The notes beneath the pieces are model-generated. The model made no database searches. It saw only the letters and a program-made list of their open reading frames with translations, and was not told the DNA's origin. A stretch of 64,000 nt of DNA, taken from assembly GCA_963813345.1 (NCBI GenBank), contig CAWEYR010000012.1, positions 55,817 to 119,816 of the forward strand, written 5' to 3'. The DNA comes from CAWDDA01 sp963813345 (GTDB taxonomy: Bacteria > Acidobacteriota > Blastocatellia > RBC074). A program made the translations under genes and the position numbers. Numbering within the stretch: the stretch's first letter is position 1; each line of letters opens with the position of its first letter. Shown here one piece after another: positions 17,282 through 25,999 of this stretch.

Positions 17282-18317
17282 CTAATCGAACAAGCTCGGC
17301 TGTGCGCTCGGCCGTCTGAAGGTATGCCGTTCAGGTTCGATCTTCTCTTTGCGTCTGTTCATCCCCAGCCTGCGGCAGTGAAGGTTGAATGAATCAACGA
17401 TCATCTGCCAATACTCACCTTCGCCCCGCATACGTGCTCCAAACTCGCTGATATTGAGCTTTCCACCTTTCATCTCGCGAAGGCGGTTCAGAATCTTGTC
17501 GGCCCGGTGAGGATAAGATTCACGAAGCCTTCTCAATAAAGTACGGCGCGACACTCCCGGGAAGACGAAGCAGACTGATAAATGCCCTCGTAGCGCCGGC
17601 ATCGCGCGCCCGAGCGAGCAACTCGGGAATCTGTGACTCGTTGAGGCCCGGAACCACAGGGGCAATTCCAATGCCCACTGAAATCCCTGCATCTGCCAGC
17701 GTTTTCATGGCCGAGAAACGTGCCTCAGGAAATGGCGCAAGAGGCTCGAGTGCACGCGCACTTTCGTGGTCAGAGAACGGGATCGTGAAGAAGACGTCGG
17801 CTTCAGCTTCTCTTGCGAGCTCAGCAATCAGATCAACATCGCGGCGAATCAGAGCAGACTTTGTCAGCATGCTTATGGGATTGCGAAACTCGAGGCAGAC
17901 TTCAAGGCACTGCCGGGTCAGCCGATAATTTGCCTCGAGCGGAATATAAGGATCTGAAGTGAAGGAGAAGACCAGCGTTTCGCCCTTCCAGGTCTTCTTC
18001 ATCAGCTCCTTTCGCAGAAGTTCCGGCGCTCGCACCTTGGCAACAATCTTGCTCTCGAAATCGGTTCCTGCCCCGAAGCCGAGATACTCGTGTGTCGGTC
18101 TTGAAAAACAATAGGTGCACGCGTGCGGACAGCCTCGATAGCAATTCACGGAGAAGTCAAAAGGCACATCAGGACTGTTGTTCCTGGTGATGATGCTGCG
18201 AGTTTCTGTCTCTTCAAAGACTTCTATGTGAACGGGCGGAGGTTCTCCAATCCATTCGTGATGAGAGCTGAGCCAGGGATTCGGAGGGTTGCTGACGTAA
18301 CGCACAACTTTTTGCAT
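17282..18317 (-). CDS. Radical SAM protein, PA0069/Rv2578c (spore-lyase-like) family (frameshifted)
   Basis: The first frame (from ATG 18317) has NCYRGCPHACTYCFSRPTHE with the CxxxCxxC [4Fe-4S]/SAM motif, FTSDPYIPLEANYRLTR and GIGIAPVVPGLN, typical of this family. It runs into TGA near 17520. The other frame continues RESYPHRADKILNRLREMKGG and ends RPSAQPSLFD. Removing one G near 17527 (IEK-LRESYPHRAD) joins them into about 344 residues. The reaction of this family is not established; members resemble spore photoproduct lyase in sequence only. Confidence 0.87.
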
Positions 18318-18388
18318 CTCCCCGTTTCAAATCATTGACCTTAGTAGAACACTCTGCGAGACTTTGCGGCAAGGAGGTTCAACGAGAA

Positions 18389-18637
18389 ATGGAGATCATC
18401 TACTTCCTGATCATTGGTGCGATAGCCGGATGGCTGGCCGGGTTGATTATGAGGGGCGGTGGTTTCGGATTGCTCGGGAACATCGTTGTAGGCATCATCG
18501 GTGCCGTCATCGGTGGCCATCTTCTGGGATGGCTCAACATCGAGATCGGTCTGGGATCACCCTGGGGCGGGTTGGTCACCGCTGTCATCGGTGCCGTGGT
18601 GCTGCTCTTCATAGTTGGCCTAATAAAACGGGCCTGA
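18389..18637 (+). CDS. GlsB/YeaQ/YmgE family stress-response membrane protein
   Basis: 82 residues with three hydrophobic segments and the Gly-rich pattern of the transglycosylase-associated (YeaQ/YmgE) family: IIGAIAGWLAGLIMRGGGFG, GNIVVGIIGAVIGG, and a C-terminal helix ending LIKRA. A strong AAGGAGG site at 18371-18377 fixes the start at ATG 18389. The family is induced by envelope stress in several bacteria; its molecular role is unknown. Confidence 0.93.
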   Translation: MEIIYFLIIGAIAGWLAGLIMRGGGFGLLGNIVVGIIGAVIGGHLLGWLNIEIGLGSPWGGLVTAVIGAVVLLFIVGLIKRA

Positions 18638-18683
18638 GATGTCGAAGTAGTCGCGATCGTAAGTTGCCGGAAGAGGACTTGTC

Positions 18684-19283
18684 TTGCCGGAGTGGTCGAA
18701 GTTTGCCATCGTGACTCGTACTGAATGGGGCTGCCCTGATGGTCAGGATAGTCCCCGTGGCGAACCTTCATACACTACAGTCACCCACATAGTCCTTCAC
18801 CACACGGCAACGTCAAATGATGCGCCGCGCTGGGACGCTGTTGTTCGCAGCATCTGGAACTTTCACGTCTTCGCCAATTCCTGGAAGGACATTGGCTATA
18901 ACTATTTGATCGATCCCGACGGAATTATCTACGAAGGCCGCGCTGGAGGAGATGATGTGGTGGGCGCCCACTTCATTTGCGCGAATCAACATACAATGGG
19001 AGTCGCGCTCATCGGTACGTTCAACACGACCGAACCGAGTGTGAGCGCGCTCAATGCTCTCGAGAATCTGCTCGCCTGGAAATGTGATCAAAGCGGGATT
19101 GATCCTATTGGTTCATCCTGGCATCCTCAGACTCGGCTCATCCTGAATCACATCCTCGGTCACCTCGACGGGAATCCCGCACCACCGGAATCGGTAGCCT
19201 GCCCAGGATTTACCCAGTGTCCAGGAGAAAAGCTATACGATCTGTTGCCCGAAATCAGAAAAAGAGTGAAGGAGCGAATGTAA
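18684..19283 (+). CDS. N-acetylmuramoyl-L-alanine amidase (PGRP/amidase_2 fold)
   Basis: 199 residues. The domain starts TRTEWGC, then THIVLHHTA (zinc His), WKDIGYNYLIDPDGIIYEGR, HTMGVALIGTFN, and ILGHLDG ... ACPG with the second His and the Cys zinc ligand. It cleaves the bond between N-acetylmuramic acid and L-alanine in peptidoglycan. No signal peptide is visible, so it may be cytosolic or exported by another route. The TTG start at 18684 has GGAAGAGGA 6-8 bp upstream. An insertion (NPAPPESV) before the ACPG motif is longer than usual. Confidence 0.9.
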   Translation: MPEWSKFAIVTRTEWGCPDGQDSPRGEPSYTTVTHIVLHHTATSNDAPRWDAVVRSIWNFHVFANSWKDIGYNYLIDPDGIIYEGRAGGDDVVGAHFICANQHTMGVALIGTFNTTEPSVSALNALENLLAWKCDQSGIDPIGSSWHPQTRLILNHILGHLDGNPAPPESVACPGFTQCPGEKLYDLLPEIRKRVKERM

Positions 19284-19313
19284 GAAAAGTGCTGAGTGCT
19301 GGGTGCTGAGTGT

Positions 19314-19403
19314 GGGTTTGAGTTCAAGCTTTAGCTTGGGGTTGCATTGAATCCCTGTTGATCTCGGAATGCAACCCCAAGCTAAAGCTTGAACTCAAAC
19401 CCC
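19314..19403. repeat. Palindrome family 2, long-armed copy
   Basis: Arms GGGTTTGAGTTCAAGCTTTA(GCTTGGGGTTGCATT) and the complement form a nearly perfect 90 bp inverted repeat between convergent genes. A short run of GTGCTGAGTGCTGGGTGCTG just before it (19289-19312) is a separate tandem-repeat remnant. Confidence 0.92.
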
Positions 19404-19411
19404 ATCTAGCT

Positions 19412-20506
19412 CTAATCGCGGGAATCCAGCAGGTCAAACAGGGAACTGACGCCAAGTATGTCCAGGAAGCGTTTGTCTTCGTGGAGAGCAGAGAAATCGG
19501 AATCGTTGAGCGCCTGGGTTCTGAAGCGGGGCTGCATTTGCACAACATTATCAAGATACTCGAGTGCCGTGTCGTGCGAACCCATCTTTGCGTGCGCTGC
19601 CGCAAGTGAGTAGAGGAGATCCGGCTCATCAGGTTTCAAGCGCAATGCTTTTTCGAAAAGTTGACGCGCCTGCTCGAAATCTCCAGTGTTAAGGGCAAAT
19701 ACGCCGCGGTCATACAGCTCATCAGCATCCCGAGGTGAGCTGGGAGCTTTTTGAAGCTTCTGGCTGCAGACCTGGATGTAGGTCTGCGACCTTGCAATGA
19801 TCTCGACCTCCTGCGGGTACCGGCGCTGAACGGCCTCAAAAAGATCACGCGCCTCACCAAACTGACGTCGATTGAACACTCTGACGGCATGTTCGAAGCC
19901 CCGCAAAGCTCCCGACGATGGTTGGCGGCGCGGAGTCTCAAAGAGTACGACGCGCTCGACAAACTTTGGCGGGCGTTCGGGAATTCGTTTCGCAACAATC
20001 TTGCGTCCAGGCAGAGCTCGCCGGCCTCCAGCCTTCTTCGACTTCGATGCGACGGCGACTTTTTTGCGCGGAGCCGAAATTGCGCGCCTCGCCGCTTTTA
20101 CGGTTCTTGCCGCCCTGGTTCTTGACTTTAGTGTAGTTCGCTTCGCTGCCTTAGCCGATTTAGCGACTCTCGACGATTTGGTTGCTCTCGCTGGCGTCGC
20201 AGCCTTGCGCGCTTTCAACGACTTAGACTTAGCCACCTTCGGCGCCTTGGCTGCTCTTCTGGCAGAAGCTGACTTGGAGGCCATAGCCTTCTTTGGCGGC
20301 TTGGCGGATTTGGAAACCGCTTTCTTAGCTTTTTTCTGAATCTGCGGCCGAACGAGCCGTCCTGATGCTCTGGCTGAAGCGGATTTCTTCTTTGAGGAGA
20401 CTTTTGAGGAGACTTTTGAGGAAACGAGGGACTTCAATCGCCGTGAGGACGACGCCGAAGCCGATGTTCGCCCGGAGGGAGAACGTTTAGAGAGCGATTC
20501 CCTCAT
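19412..20506 (-). CDS. TPR protein with long Lys/Ala/Ser-rich, histone H1-like N-terminal half
   Basis: 364 residues in one intact frame. Residues 1-180 are low-complexity and strongly basic, with many AKK, KSAK and RAAK-type steps (for example KPPKKAMASKSASARRAAKA), resembling bacterial H1-like and HC1 nucleic-acid-binding tails. Residues about 185-364 carry tetratricopeptide repeats (ALRGFEHAVRVFNRRQFGEA, ELYDRGVFALNTGDFEQA, PDLLYSLAAAHAKMGSHDTA). The basic half could bind DNA, RNA or acidic polymer while the TPRs bind a protein; this is inference. A near-consensus promoter lies 70-95 bp upstream. Confidence 0.75.
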   Translation of the reverse strand: MRESLSKRSPSGRTSASASSSRRLKSLVSSKVSSKVSSKKKSASARASGRLVRPQIQKKAKKAVSKSAKPPKKAMASKSASARRAAKAPKVAKSKSLKARKAATPARATKSSRVAKSAKAAKRTTLKSRTRAARTVKAARRAISAPRKKVAVASKSKKAGGRRALPGRKIVAKRIPERPPKFVERVVLFETPRRQPSSGALRGFEHAVRVFNRRQFGEARDLFEAVQRRYPQEVEIIARSQTYIQVCSQKLQKAPSSPRDADELYDRGVFALNTGDFEQARQLFEKALRLKPDEPDLLYSLAAAHAKMGSHDTALEYLDNVVQMQPRFRTQALNDSDFSALHEDKRFLDILGVSSLFDLLDSRD

Positions 20507-20573
20507 CGTCAGTTCTTCTCTCTCTCTTCTCTCTCATCTCTCTCAAAGATGCTGCCATTCGCTAAGTCTCTAA

Positions 20574-20602
20574 TTTATAACCGATTAGAATAGTCTTGTC
20601 AA
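20574..20602 (-). promoter_or_regulatory. Near-consensus sigma-70 promoter for the Lys-rich TPR gene
   Basis: On the minus strand TTGACA (20602-20597) is followed after exactly 17 bp by TATAAA (20579-20574). The ATG at 20506 is about 60 bp beyond the start point. The leader between them is a purine-rich GAGAGA tract. It is the best promoter match I found in the window. Confidence 0.7.
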
Positions 20603-20655
20603 TGCTCGGAGGAGTTCGGGCGGACGACCGCGGGAGGTGGGAGGTTGGCTGTAAC

Positions 20656-21150
20656 TTATTCTATCTCAATGGGTTTTACCATCAGGAAGCCGTCGTCACC
20701 GTTCGAATAGTATTGGTTCATCCGCTTGACGGCCATGTATCCGAGTTGATCGTACAATCGCTGGGCAGCGACGTTTCCAACCCGCACTTCGAGTCTGATC
20801 GTTTTTACACCCCTATCGCAAAAACTGCGCTCAACTTCATGCATCATTAGCCGCGCAAGCCCTCGCCGGCGGTGTTCCGGAGCTACGCCGATTGTGGTTA
20901 CGTGCCCCGTTCCGTCCGGTTCTATCACACCGATCGCGAATGCCGTCATCTCACCCGCGGCCGACCTGATCTGTCGCGCAATCGTGTTCGGATTAGAGAG
21001 CAGATAACGAAAGGTCTCGCGCTCGTAAGCTTCTCCATCTACAAAACATCTGAGATCGAGCTGCCAGCACTCACTCAAATCTGCGAGCGTGATAGGACAG
21101 AGCGTCCCTTTGAATGGCTCAGTTGCGCGAAATTCGTTAATCGCCTGCAT
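20656..21150 (-). CDS. rimI: Ribosomal protein alanine N-acetyltransferase RimI-like (GNAT)
   Basis: 164 residues with the GNAT acetyl-CoA signature VAPEHRRRGLARLMM (Q/RxxGxG/A region) and the C-terminal EVRVGNVAAQRLYDQLGY typical of RimI, which acetylates the N-terminus of ribosomal protein S18. Its 5' end is 11 bp from the queA stop, so it is in one operon with queA. Other GNAT substrates cannot be excluded. Confidence 0.85.
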   Translation of the reverse strand: MQAINEFRATEPFKGTLCPITLADLSECWQLDLRCFVDGEAYERETFRYLLSNPNTIARQIRSAAGEMTAFAIGVIEPDGTGHVTTIGVAPEHRRRGLARLMMHEVERSFCDRGVKTIRLEVRVGNVAAQRLYDQLGYMAVKRMNQYYSNGDDGFLMVKPIEIE

Positions 21151-21161
21151 AATTCAGATTC

Positions 21162-22212
21162 TCAAACCACCAGCATGCAATCACCATAGCTGAAGAACCG
21201 GTAGCGCGCCGCAACTGCATGCCGATACGCGCTCAGCACCAGGTCCAAACCCGCAAAAGTAGAAACAAGCACAAGCAGCGTAGATCGAGGCAGATGAAAA
21301 TTCGTCAGTAGTGCGTCAATTGTCCGAAACTGGTATCCCGGACGAATAAAAAGGTCTGTCGATCCGCGCTGCGGTGTTATCGTACCATCAATTTGCGCAG
21401 CGCTCTCGAGCGCTCGCACCGTGGTCGTGCCAACTGCAACTACTCGGCCACCCGCTCGATTCGCCTGGTTTATTGACTTCGCTGCCTCGCCGCTGATCTC
21501 AAACTCTTCACTCTCAATACGGTGGTGCTCGATCTCGTGTTCGCGGACCGGTTGGAAAGTTGCATATCCTACATGATGCGTGATTTCGACCGTACCGATC
21601 CCACGGGCGCGCAACGCATCCATTACTGCCTGAGTAAAATGCAGGCCGGCCGTCGGCGCCGCAATTGCCCCTCTACGCGAGGCGAAAAGAGTCTGATACC
21701 GAGGCTCATCGACTCGTTTGCCCGCCATCCTTTTAATATATGGTGGCAGCGGCGTGTTGCCGATCTCATCGACTACATCCTCAAAGTTGTCATCAGAACT
21801 GAACCGGACGCGCCTTCGGCCATTCTCCCCAACTCCAGTCACCACTCCGTGAAGACGCCCGTTACCGAAATCAAGTTCCGCCCCGATCCTCAAGGCACGG
21901 CCCGGTTTCGCCAGTACGTCCCATTCACTTTCCGCATCGGGAATTCGACGAAGCAACAACACCTCGATCCGGGCGCCTTGACCGGCTGAATCGCGCCGAA
22001 CGCCTTTCAGTCGAGCCGGAAAGACACGCGTGTTGTTAAAGACGACCATATCGCCCGGCTCGAGCAGTGCAGGCATGTCTGCAAACTTCCTGTCACTCCA
22101 CTCTCTCGATCTTCGATCCAGCGACCAGCATTCGAGAAGCGTCCCGCCGCTCGAGTGGCTCCTGCGCGATCAGCTCTTCAGGAAGCTCATAGTCGAAATC
22201 CGTGAGCAGCAT
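21162..22212 (-). CDS. queA: tRNA ribosyltransferase-isomerase QueA (frameshifted)
   Basis: QueA transfers the ribose of SAM to preQ1-modified tRNA to form epoxyqueuosine. The main frame (from 22076) has FNNTRVFPARLKG, TPLPPYIKR, GAIAAPTAGLHFT, THHVGYATFQPV and TNFHLPRSTLLVLVSTFAG. The missing N-terminus lies in another frame from ATG 22212 (LTDFDYELPEELIAQEPLER, DASRMLV), which hits TGA at about 22105; one shift there restores about 350 residues. It is followed by rimI 11 bp downstream. Confidence 0.93.
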
Positions 22213-22235
22213 AGTGGTCAGGGGACGGTGAAGGA

Positions 22236-22300
22236 GGTTTGAGTTCAAGCTTTAGCTTGGGGTTTCAATGTAACCCCAAGCTAAAGCTTGAACTCAAACC
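22236..22300. repeat. Palindrome family 2, compact perfect copy
   Basis: GGTTTGAGTTCAAGCTTTAG and the rest of its arm are mirrored exactly around a short TTTCAATGTAA loop, giving a 65 bp hairpin between ruvB and queA. Confidence 0.93.
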
Positions 22301-22304
22301 ACTT

Positions 22305-23369
22305 TCATCTCTCATTCGTAAACAGTCCGCGTTGTTGTCGAGATGCCCATGCGTCGAGTCCCAAATGCTTGTATGCAGCTGGCGTTACGACTCGTCCGCG
22401 CGGCGTCCGATTCACAAAGCCTATCTGAATCAGATAAGGCTCGTATATCTCTTCGATCGCTTCCTTTTCTTCGTTTACGGCCGCCGAAATCGTTCCGACA
22501 CCCACCGGTCCACCGCCAAACTTCTCAATGATCGCGTGCAACAGGCGCCGGTCAACCTCGTCAAGGCCGTAGCGATCAACATCCATTCGATTGAGGGCAT
22601 CGGTTGCGACCTCGTCGGTGATCGTGCCCTGATGCTCGACCTCGGCAAAATCGCGCACGCGTCGCAACAACCGGTTCGCTATCCGCGGCGTACCGCGCGC
22701 CCGCTCGGCTATCGCCTGCGCTCCCGCTTCCTGAATCTCGATCCCAAGAATCACGGCTGAACGGGTGACAATCATCTTCAGATCGTCAACCGGATAGAAA
22801 TCGAGATGAAAATTTATCCCGAACCTTCCGCGCAATGGAGAGGAGATCAGACCGGCTCGCGTAGTCGCTCCGACGAGCGTGAATCGAGGAAGGTCCAGCT
22901 TCACAGACCTTGCCGATGGTCCCTGTCCGATGACGAGGTCCAACTGAAAATCCTCCATCGCCGGATAAAGGATTTCTTCGATTGCCGGATGGAGCCGGTG
23001 CATTTCATCGATGAAAAGAACATCGCCTTCACCGAGCCCCGCGAGAATTGCAGCCAGGTCACCTGCTTTCTCGATCACCGGACCCGCCGTCATCCTCAGC
23101 TGCGACCCCATCTCGCGCGCCACAATGCTTGCCAGCGTGGTTTTCCCGAGACCGGGAGGTCCGTTGAGAAGCATGTGGTCAAGAGCTTCACCGCGCGCTC
23201 TTGCAGCTTTCACGAAGATCCCGAGATTCTCCTTGACCTTGGACTGGCCGACGTATTCAGACAGACGCTGCGGTCTCAGAGCTGCATCGTACTGCCGCTC
23301 CTCCTCAGAGGTCGCACCCTGAACCAGCCTGATGCCCTGATCTCTGCCTGAGTCTTCAAAATCCGGCAT
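22305..23369 (-). CDS. ruvB: Holliday junction branch migration ATPase RuvB
   Basis: 354 residues, intact. It has Walker A GPPGLGKT (70-77), Walker B VLFIDEMHRL, the arginine-finger region GATTRAGLISSPLRGRFGI, and the C-terminal winged helix VNRTPRGRVVTPAAYKHLG. RuvB forms hexameric rings that drive branch migration with RuvA. It lies 22 bp downstream of ruvA on the same strand. The N-terminal 20 residues are slightly longer than usual. Confidence 0.98.
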   Translation of the reverse strand: MPDFEDSGRDQGIRLVQGATSEEERQYDAALRPQRLSEYVGQSKVKENLGIFVKAARARGEALDHMLLNGPPGLGKTTLASIVAREMGSQLRMTAGPVIEKAGDLAAILAGLGEGDVLFIDEMHRLHPAIEEILYPAMEDFQLDLVIGQGPSARSVKLDLPRFTLVGATTRAGLISSPLRGRFGINFHLDFYPVDDLKMIVTRSAVILGIEIQEAGAQAIAERARGTPRIANRLLRRVRDFAEVEHQGTITDEVATDALNRMDVDRYGLDEVDRRLLHAIIEKFGGGPVGVGTISAAVNEEKEAIEEIYEPYLIQIGFVNRTPRGRVVTPAAYKHLGLDAWASRQQRGLFTNER

Positions 23370-23391
23370 AGAAAAACACTGAACTACGAAG

Positions 23392-24005
23392 TCAATGCGA
23401 AAGAGTCCTCAGCGCCCGCTTGAGCGCACCTTCAAACGATGCCGACGGCTCGTCCCTCAAAGCATCGTTCAACGCACGTTCTGCAGCAGGTCTCTGATAT
23501 CCGAGATTCACGAGAGCCGAGATGACGTCATCGCGCAGCACTCGATGACTGGCTTGATCCGGATGACGCAGCCGCGCGCGCGGCCACTTCAGTCCAGATC
23601 GCCGTCGTGACCTTGTCCTTGAGCTCGACAACAAGACGCTCCGCGGTCTTCTTTCCAACTCCGGGAACGGAGACCAGCCTCGCAAGATTATTCTCACGGA
23701 TAGCCTGAATGATCTCTTCCGCGACTCAATCCCGATAGAAGCGTGATGGCAAGCCTTGGCCCGATACCTGAAACACTCGTCAACAGGAGAAAGAGTCTCT
23801 TCTCGCCGTCAGACTTGAACCCGTACAGCTGCAAGGCGTCCTCGCGGACGTATGTGTAAGCACGCAGGGAAACCTCGGTGCCCGCTTCACCCAGTTCATA
23901 AAAGGTGGATAACGGCACGATCAACTCATAACCCACTCCGCCGACATCGATGATCACAGAATTTGGCTGCTTCTGGATAAGCTTCCCAGTCAGATGAGCA
24001 ATCAT
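23392..24005 (-). CDS. ruvA: Holliday junction DNA helicase RuvA (frameshifted)
   Basis: The N-terminal frame from ATG 24005 is the RuvA OB fold (MIAHLTGKLIQ, VIIDVGGVGYELIVPLST, YVREDALQLYGF) and first helix-hairpin-helix (SGIGPRLAITLLSGL). A second frame gives RLVSVPGVGKKTAERLVVEL, the second HhH. The last frame gives DDVISALVNLGYQRPAAERAL, domain III that contacts RuvB. Two shifts, near 23720 and 23590, restore about 204 residues. It is the first gene of the ruvAB pair. Confidence 0.93.
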
Positions 24006-24045
24006 TGCGCTAGAGTGTACGAGGATAGAGAGAGGTGAGTCAAAG

Positions 24046-24075
24046 GTAGTGTTGTACTCGCCTTCAGGCGGAATC
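24046..24075. repeat. Family 3 hairpin overlapping a stop codon
   Basis: GTAGTGTTGTACTCGCC-TTCAGGCGGAATC is the family 3 unit. Read on the minus strand it encodes the last residues (EDSA) and the TGA stop of the CoA-transferase, so the repeat has replaced or defined that gene's end. Confidence 0.85.
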
Positions 24076-25275
24076 TTCGAGAAGCTTGTCTATGACAGAC
24101 TCCTCATAACCAAGTGACCGTAGAATCTCTCGCGAATGCTCGCCGACTTCGGGCGGAGGCTCCGGCCGTTTCTTTGCCACCCCCGATACATTCAACGGAT
24201 TGTTGACTGTAGAAATCATGCCCAGCTCAGGGTGGCTCATCTCTGCAAAGACTCCGCCGGCTTTCATCTGTGGATCAAGAGCCACGCGATCAATTGTCGG
24301 AATCGGTCCCCAGACGACTCCCTGCTCGCGAAACCGAATCTCCCATTCCGCGAAATCTCGCGCACCTATGGCTTCATCCAGAATCCTGACCAGTTCTTCG
24401 TTGTGCTTCGAGCGCGCCTCGGCGCTCGAATATCTGGAATCGTCAATCAGGTCCTCGCGACCGATTGCACGGCAAACCCGGCGCCAGTCATTCGCTAAGT
24501 CGAGGCAACAGAACATGAATCGATGGCCGTCCCTCGCCTGATACTGGTTGACGAGCGGATTCAAAGTGGTGAATCGCGTGCGTCTCGTCGGGAAGTTGGC
24601 TCCAACCATTGCTGCCTGAATCTGACAGCTGTTGCTCCAGGCACCGGCGGCCATGAGCGATGTCGTCACTTTTGTGCCTCGACCCGTCATCTGCCGCTGA
24701 TAGAGCGCCACCATTATCGATCCAAAAAGAGCAAGGGCTACCTGATGATCACCCGACCCGCATGGCGGTGCGCCAACCTGGACACTGAGATCATAGATGA
24801 TGCCGGTCAAACCGGACCTTGCCCAGTACGCGGTCGTGTCGTAACCGGGCTTGTTTGTGTCATCACCGTCTTCGCCATAACCGGTCACGTGCGCGAAGAT
24901 AAGCCCTGGATTGATGGCAGCGAACTTTTCGTATGTCACCTCGAGTCGCTCAGCCAGGCCTGGCGGATAGTTTGTAACCAGCACATCTGCTGTCGCGACA
25001 AGCTTGCGCAACACTTCACGTCCTCTTTCCTCCTGGAGATCGAGGGCAAGGCTCTTCTTGTTGCGCGCATCCAGCAGCCAGCAGTAGTTGATGTCGGAGA
25101 CCGGCATCCCAGGGAGAAATGAGAGCTTTCGATACGGATCACCGTGTGGCGGACGTTCGATCTTGATCACCTCGGCGCCAAAGTCCGACATGATTGTTGT
25201 TGCAGCGGGACCGGCGATATATGTCCCGCAATCGATCACTCGCAAACCGGAAAGGATACTTGGCTGCTCTTCCAT
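24064..25275 (-). CDS. CaiB/BaiF family (class III) CoA-transferase
   Basis: 403 residues, intact. The family signature VIDCGTYIAGPAATTIMSDFGAEVIKIE is at residues about 12-40, followed by RNKKSLALDLQEERG and VTNYPPGLAERL. A mid-protein Asp is expected to carry the acyl-anhydride chemistry. Enzymes of this class move CoA between carboxylic acids. It is divergent from a MaoC hydratase, with a palindromic operator between them, which points to degradation of an organic or fatty acid. The last four residues come from a family 3 repeat. Confidence 0.93.
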   Translation of the reverse strand: MEEQPSILSGLRVIDCGTYIAGPAATTIMSDFGAEVIKIERPPHGDPYRKLSFLPGMPVSDINYCWLLDARNKKSLALDLQEERGREVLRKLVATADVLVTNYPPGLAERLEVTYEKFAAINPGLIFAHVTGYGEDGDDTNKPGYDTTAYWARSGLTGIIYDLSVQVGAPPCGSGDHQVALALFGSIMVALYQRQMTGRGTKVTTSLMAAGAWSNSCQIQAAMVGANFPTRRTRFTTLNPLVNQYQARDGHRFMFCCLDLANDWRRVCRAIGREDLIDDSRYSSAEARSKHNEELVRILDEAIGARDFAEWEIRFREQGVVWGPIPTIDRVALDPQMKAGGVFAEMSHPELGMISTVNNPLNVSGVAKKRPEPPPEVGEHSREILRSLGYEESVIDKLLEDSA

Positions 25276-25336
25276 CTTGTTCCTTGTAAGTTCGTATTTC
25301 GTTCAGCCGGAAAATTTCCGGCTCGGCATTTTTCCT

Positions 25337-25366
25337 GATATGCTACTGACCGGTCAGTTACATATC
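25337..25366. promoter_or_regulatory. Palindromic operator, TetR-family type, between divergent acyl-CoA genes
   Basis: ACTGACCGGTCAGT (25345-25358) is a perfect 14 bp palindrome, extended by GATATG and CATATC arms to a 30 bp dyad with one imperfect pair of positions on each side. TGACCGGTCA-type sites are bound by TetR-family regulators of acyl-CoA metabolism in several bacteria. The site is 62 bp from the CoA-transferase start and 14 bp from the MaoC start, so binding would block both. No regulator gene is adjacent. Confidence 0.65.
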
Positions 25367-25379
25367 AAGAAGGATTCCT

Positions 25380-25838
25380 GTGACAGAAATTGAAAGCATC
25401 AACGATCTTCGTTCGCTGATAGGTACTGAGATTGGTGTCTCGGAATGGATGGAAGTCACCCAGGAGCGCATCAATGTCTTTGCCGAGGCGACCGACGACA
25501 GACAGTGGATACACACCGACGAAAAACGGGCACGCGAGGAGTCTCCTTACGGAAAGACGGTTGCGCAGGGATTTCTTACGCTTTCGATGATCGGTCATCT
25601 GATGTCTCATGCCATCAGCTTTAGAAAGCCGTTCAGGATGGGTATCAATTACGGGTTAAATCGTGTCAGGTTTCCGGCTCCTGTTCCCGCCGGCGCGCGT
25701 ATTCGAGGGCGCTTCTCATTGCTGTCAGTCGAGAATATTCCGGGCGGCGTTCAGGTCACCTGGAATGTGATCGTCGAATGCGAAGGCTCAGAAAAACCCT
25801 GCTGCGTCGCCGAATGGATCGGCCGAAGATACGAATGA
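25380..25838 (+). CDS. MaoC-family (R)-specific enoyl-CoA hydratase
   Basis: 152 residues with the hot-dog fold hydratase motif: INVFAEATDDRQWIHTDEKR (catalytic Asp and His), SPYGKTVAQGFLTLSMI, and YGLNRVRFPAPVPAG. It hydrates trans-2-enoyl-CoA. The start is GTG at 25380 with AAGGA 7 bp upstream. It is divergent from the CoA-transferase; the operator sits in its promoter. Confidence 0.94.
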   Translation: MTEIESINDLRSLIGTEIGVSEWMEVTQERINVFAEATDDRQWIHTDEKRAREESPYGKTVAQGFLTLSMIGHLMSHAISFRKPFRMGINYGLNRVRFPAPVPAGARIRGRFSLLSVENIPGGVQVTWNVIVECEGSEKPCCVAEWIGRRYE

Positions 25839-25840
25839 CC

Positions 25841-25996
25841 GCCTGGGAGCGCCGTCGCCTGGGAGCGCCGGTCTCCAGACCGGCCACGAGCCGCGAAGCG
25901 TGCGAGTCGTGGAGAGTCCTTGTGCTGAAGACTCGCACGCTTCGCGGCTCGTGGCCGGTCTGGAGACCGGCGCTCCCAGCGACGGCGCTCCCAGGC
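25841..25996. repeat. Palindrome family 1, nested double-armed copy
   Basis: An outer arm GCCTGGGAGCGCCGTC encloses a complete inner element that itself starts GCCTGGGAGCGCCGGTCTCC, and the complements follow in the right order. The inner element thus appears inserted into an earlier copy of its own kind. The 16 bp centre is shared with copies 17151 and 41453. Confidence 0.93.
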
Positions 25997-25999
25997 TAC

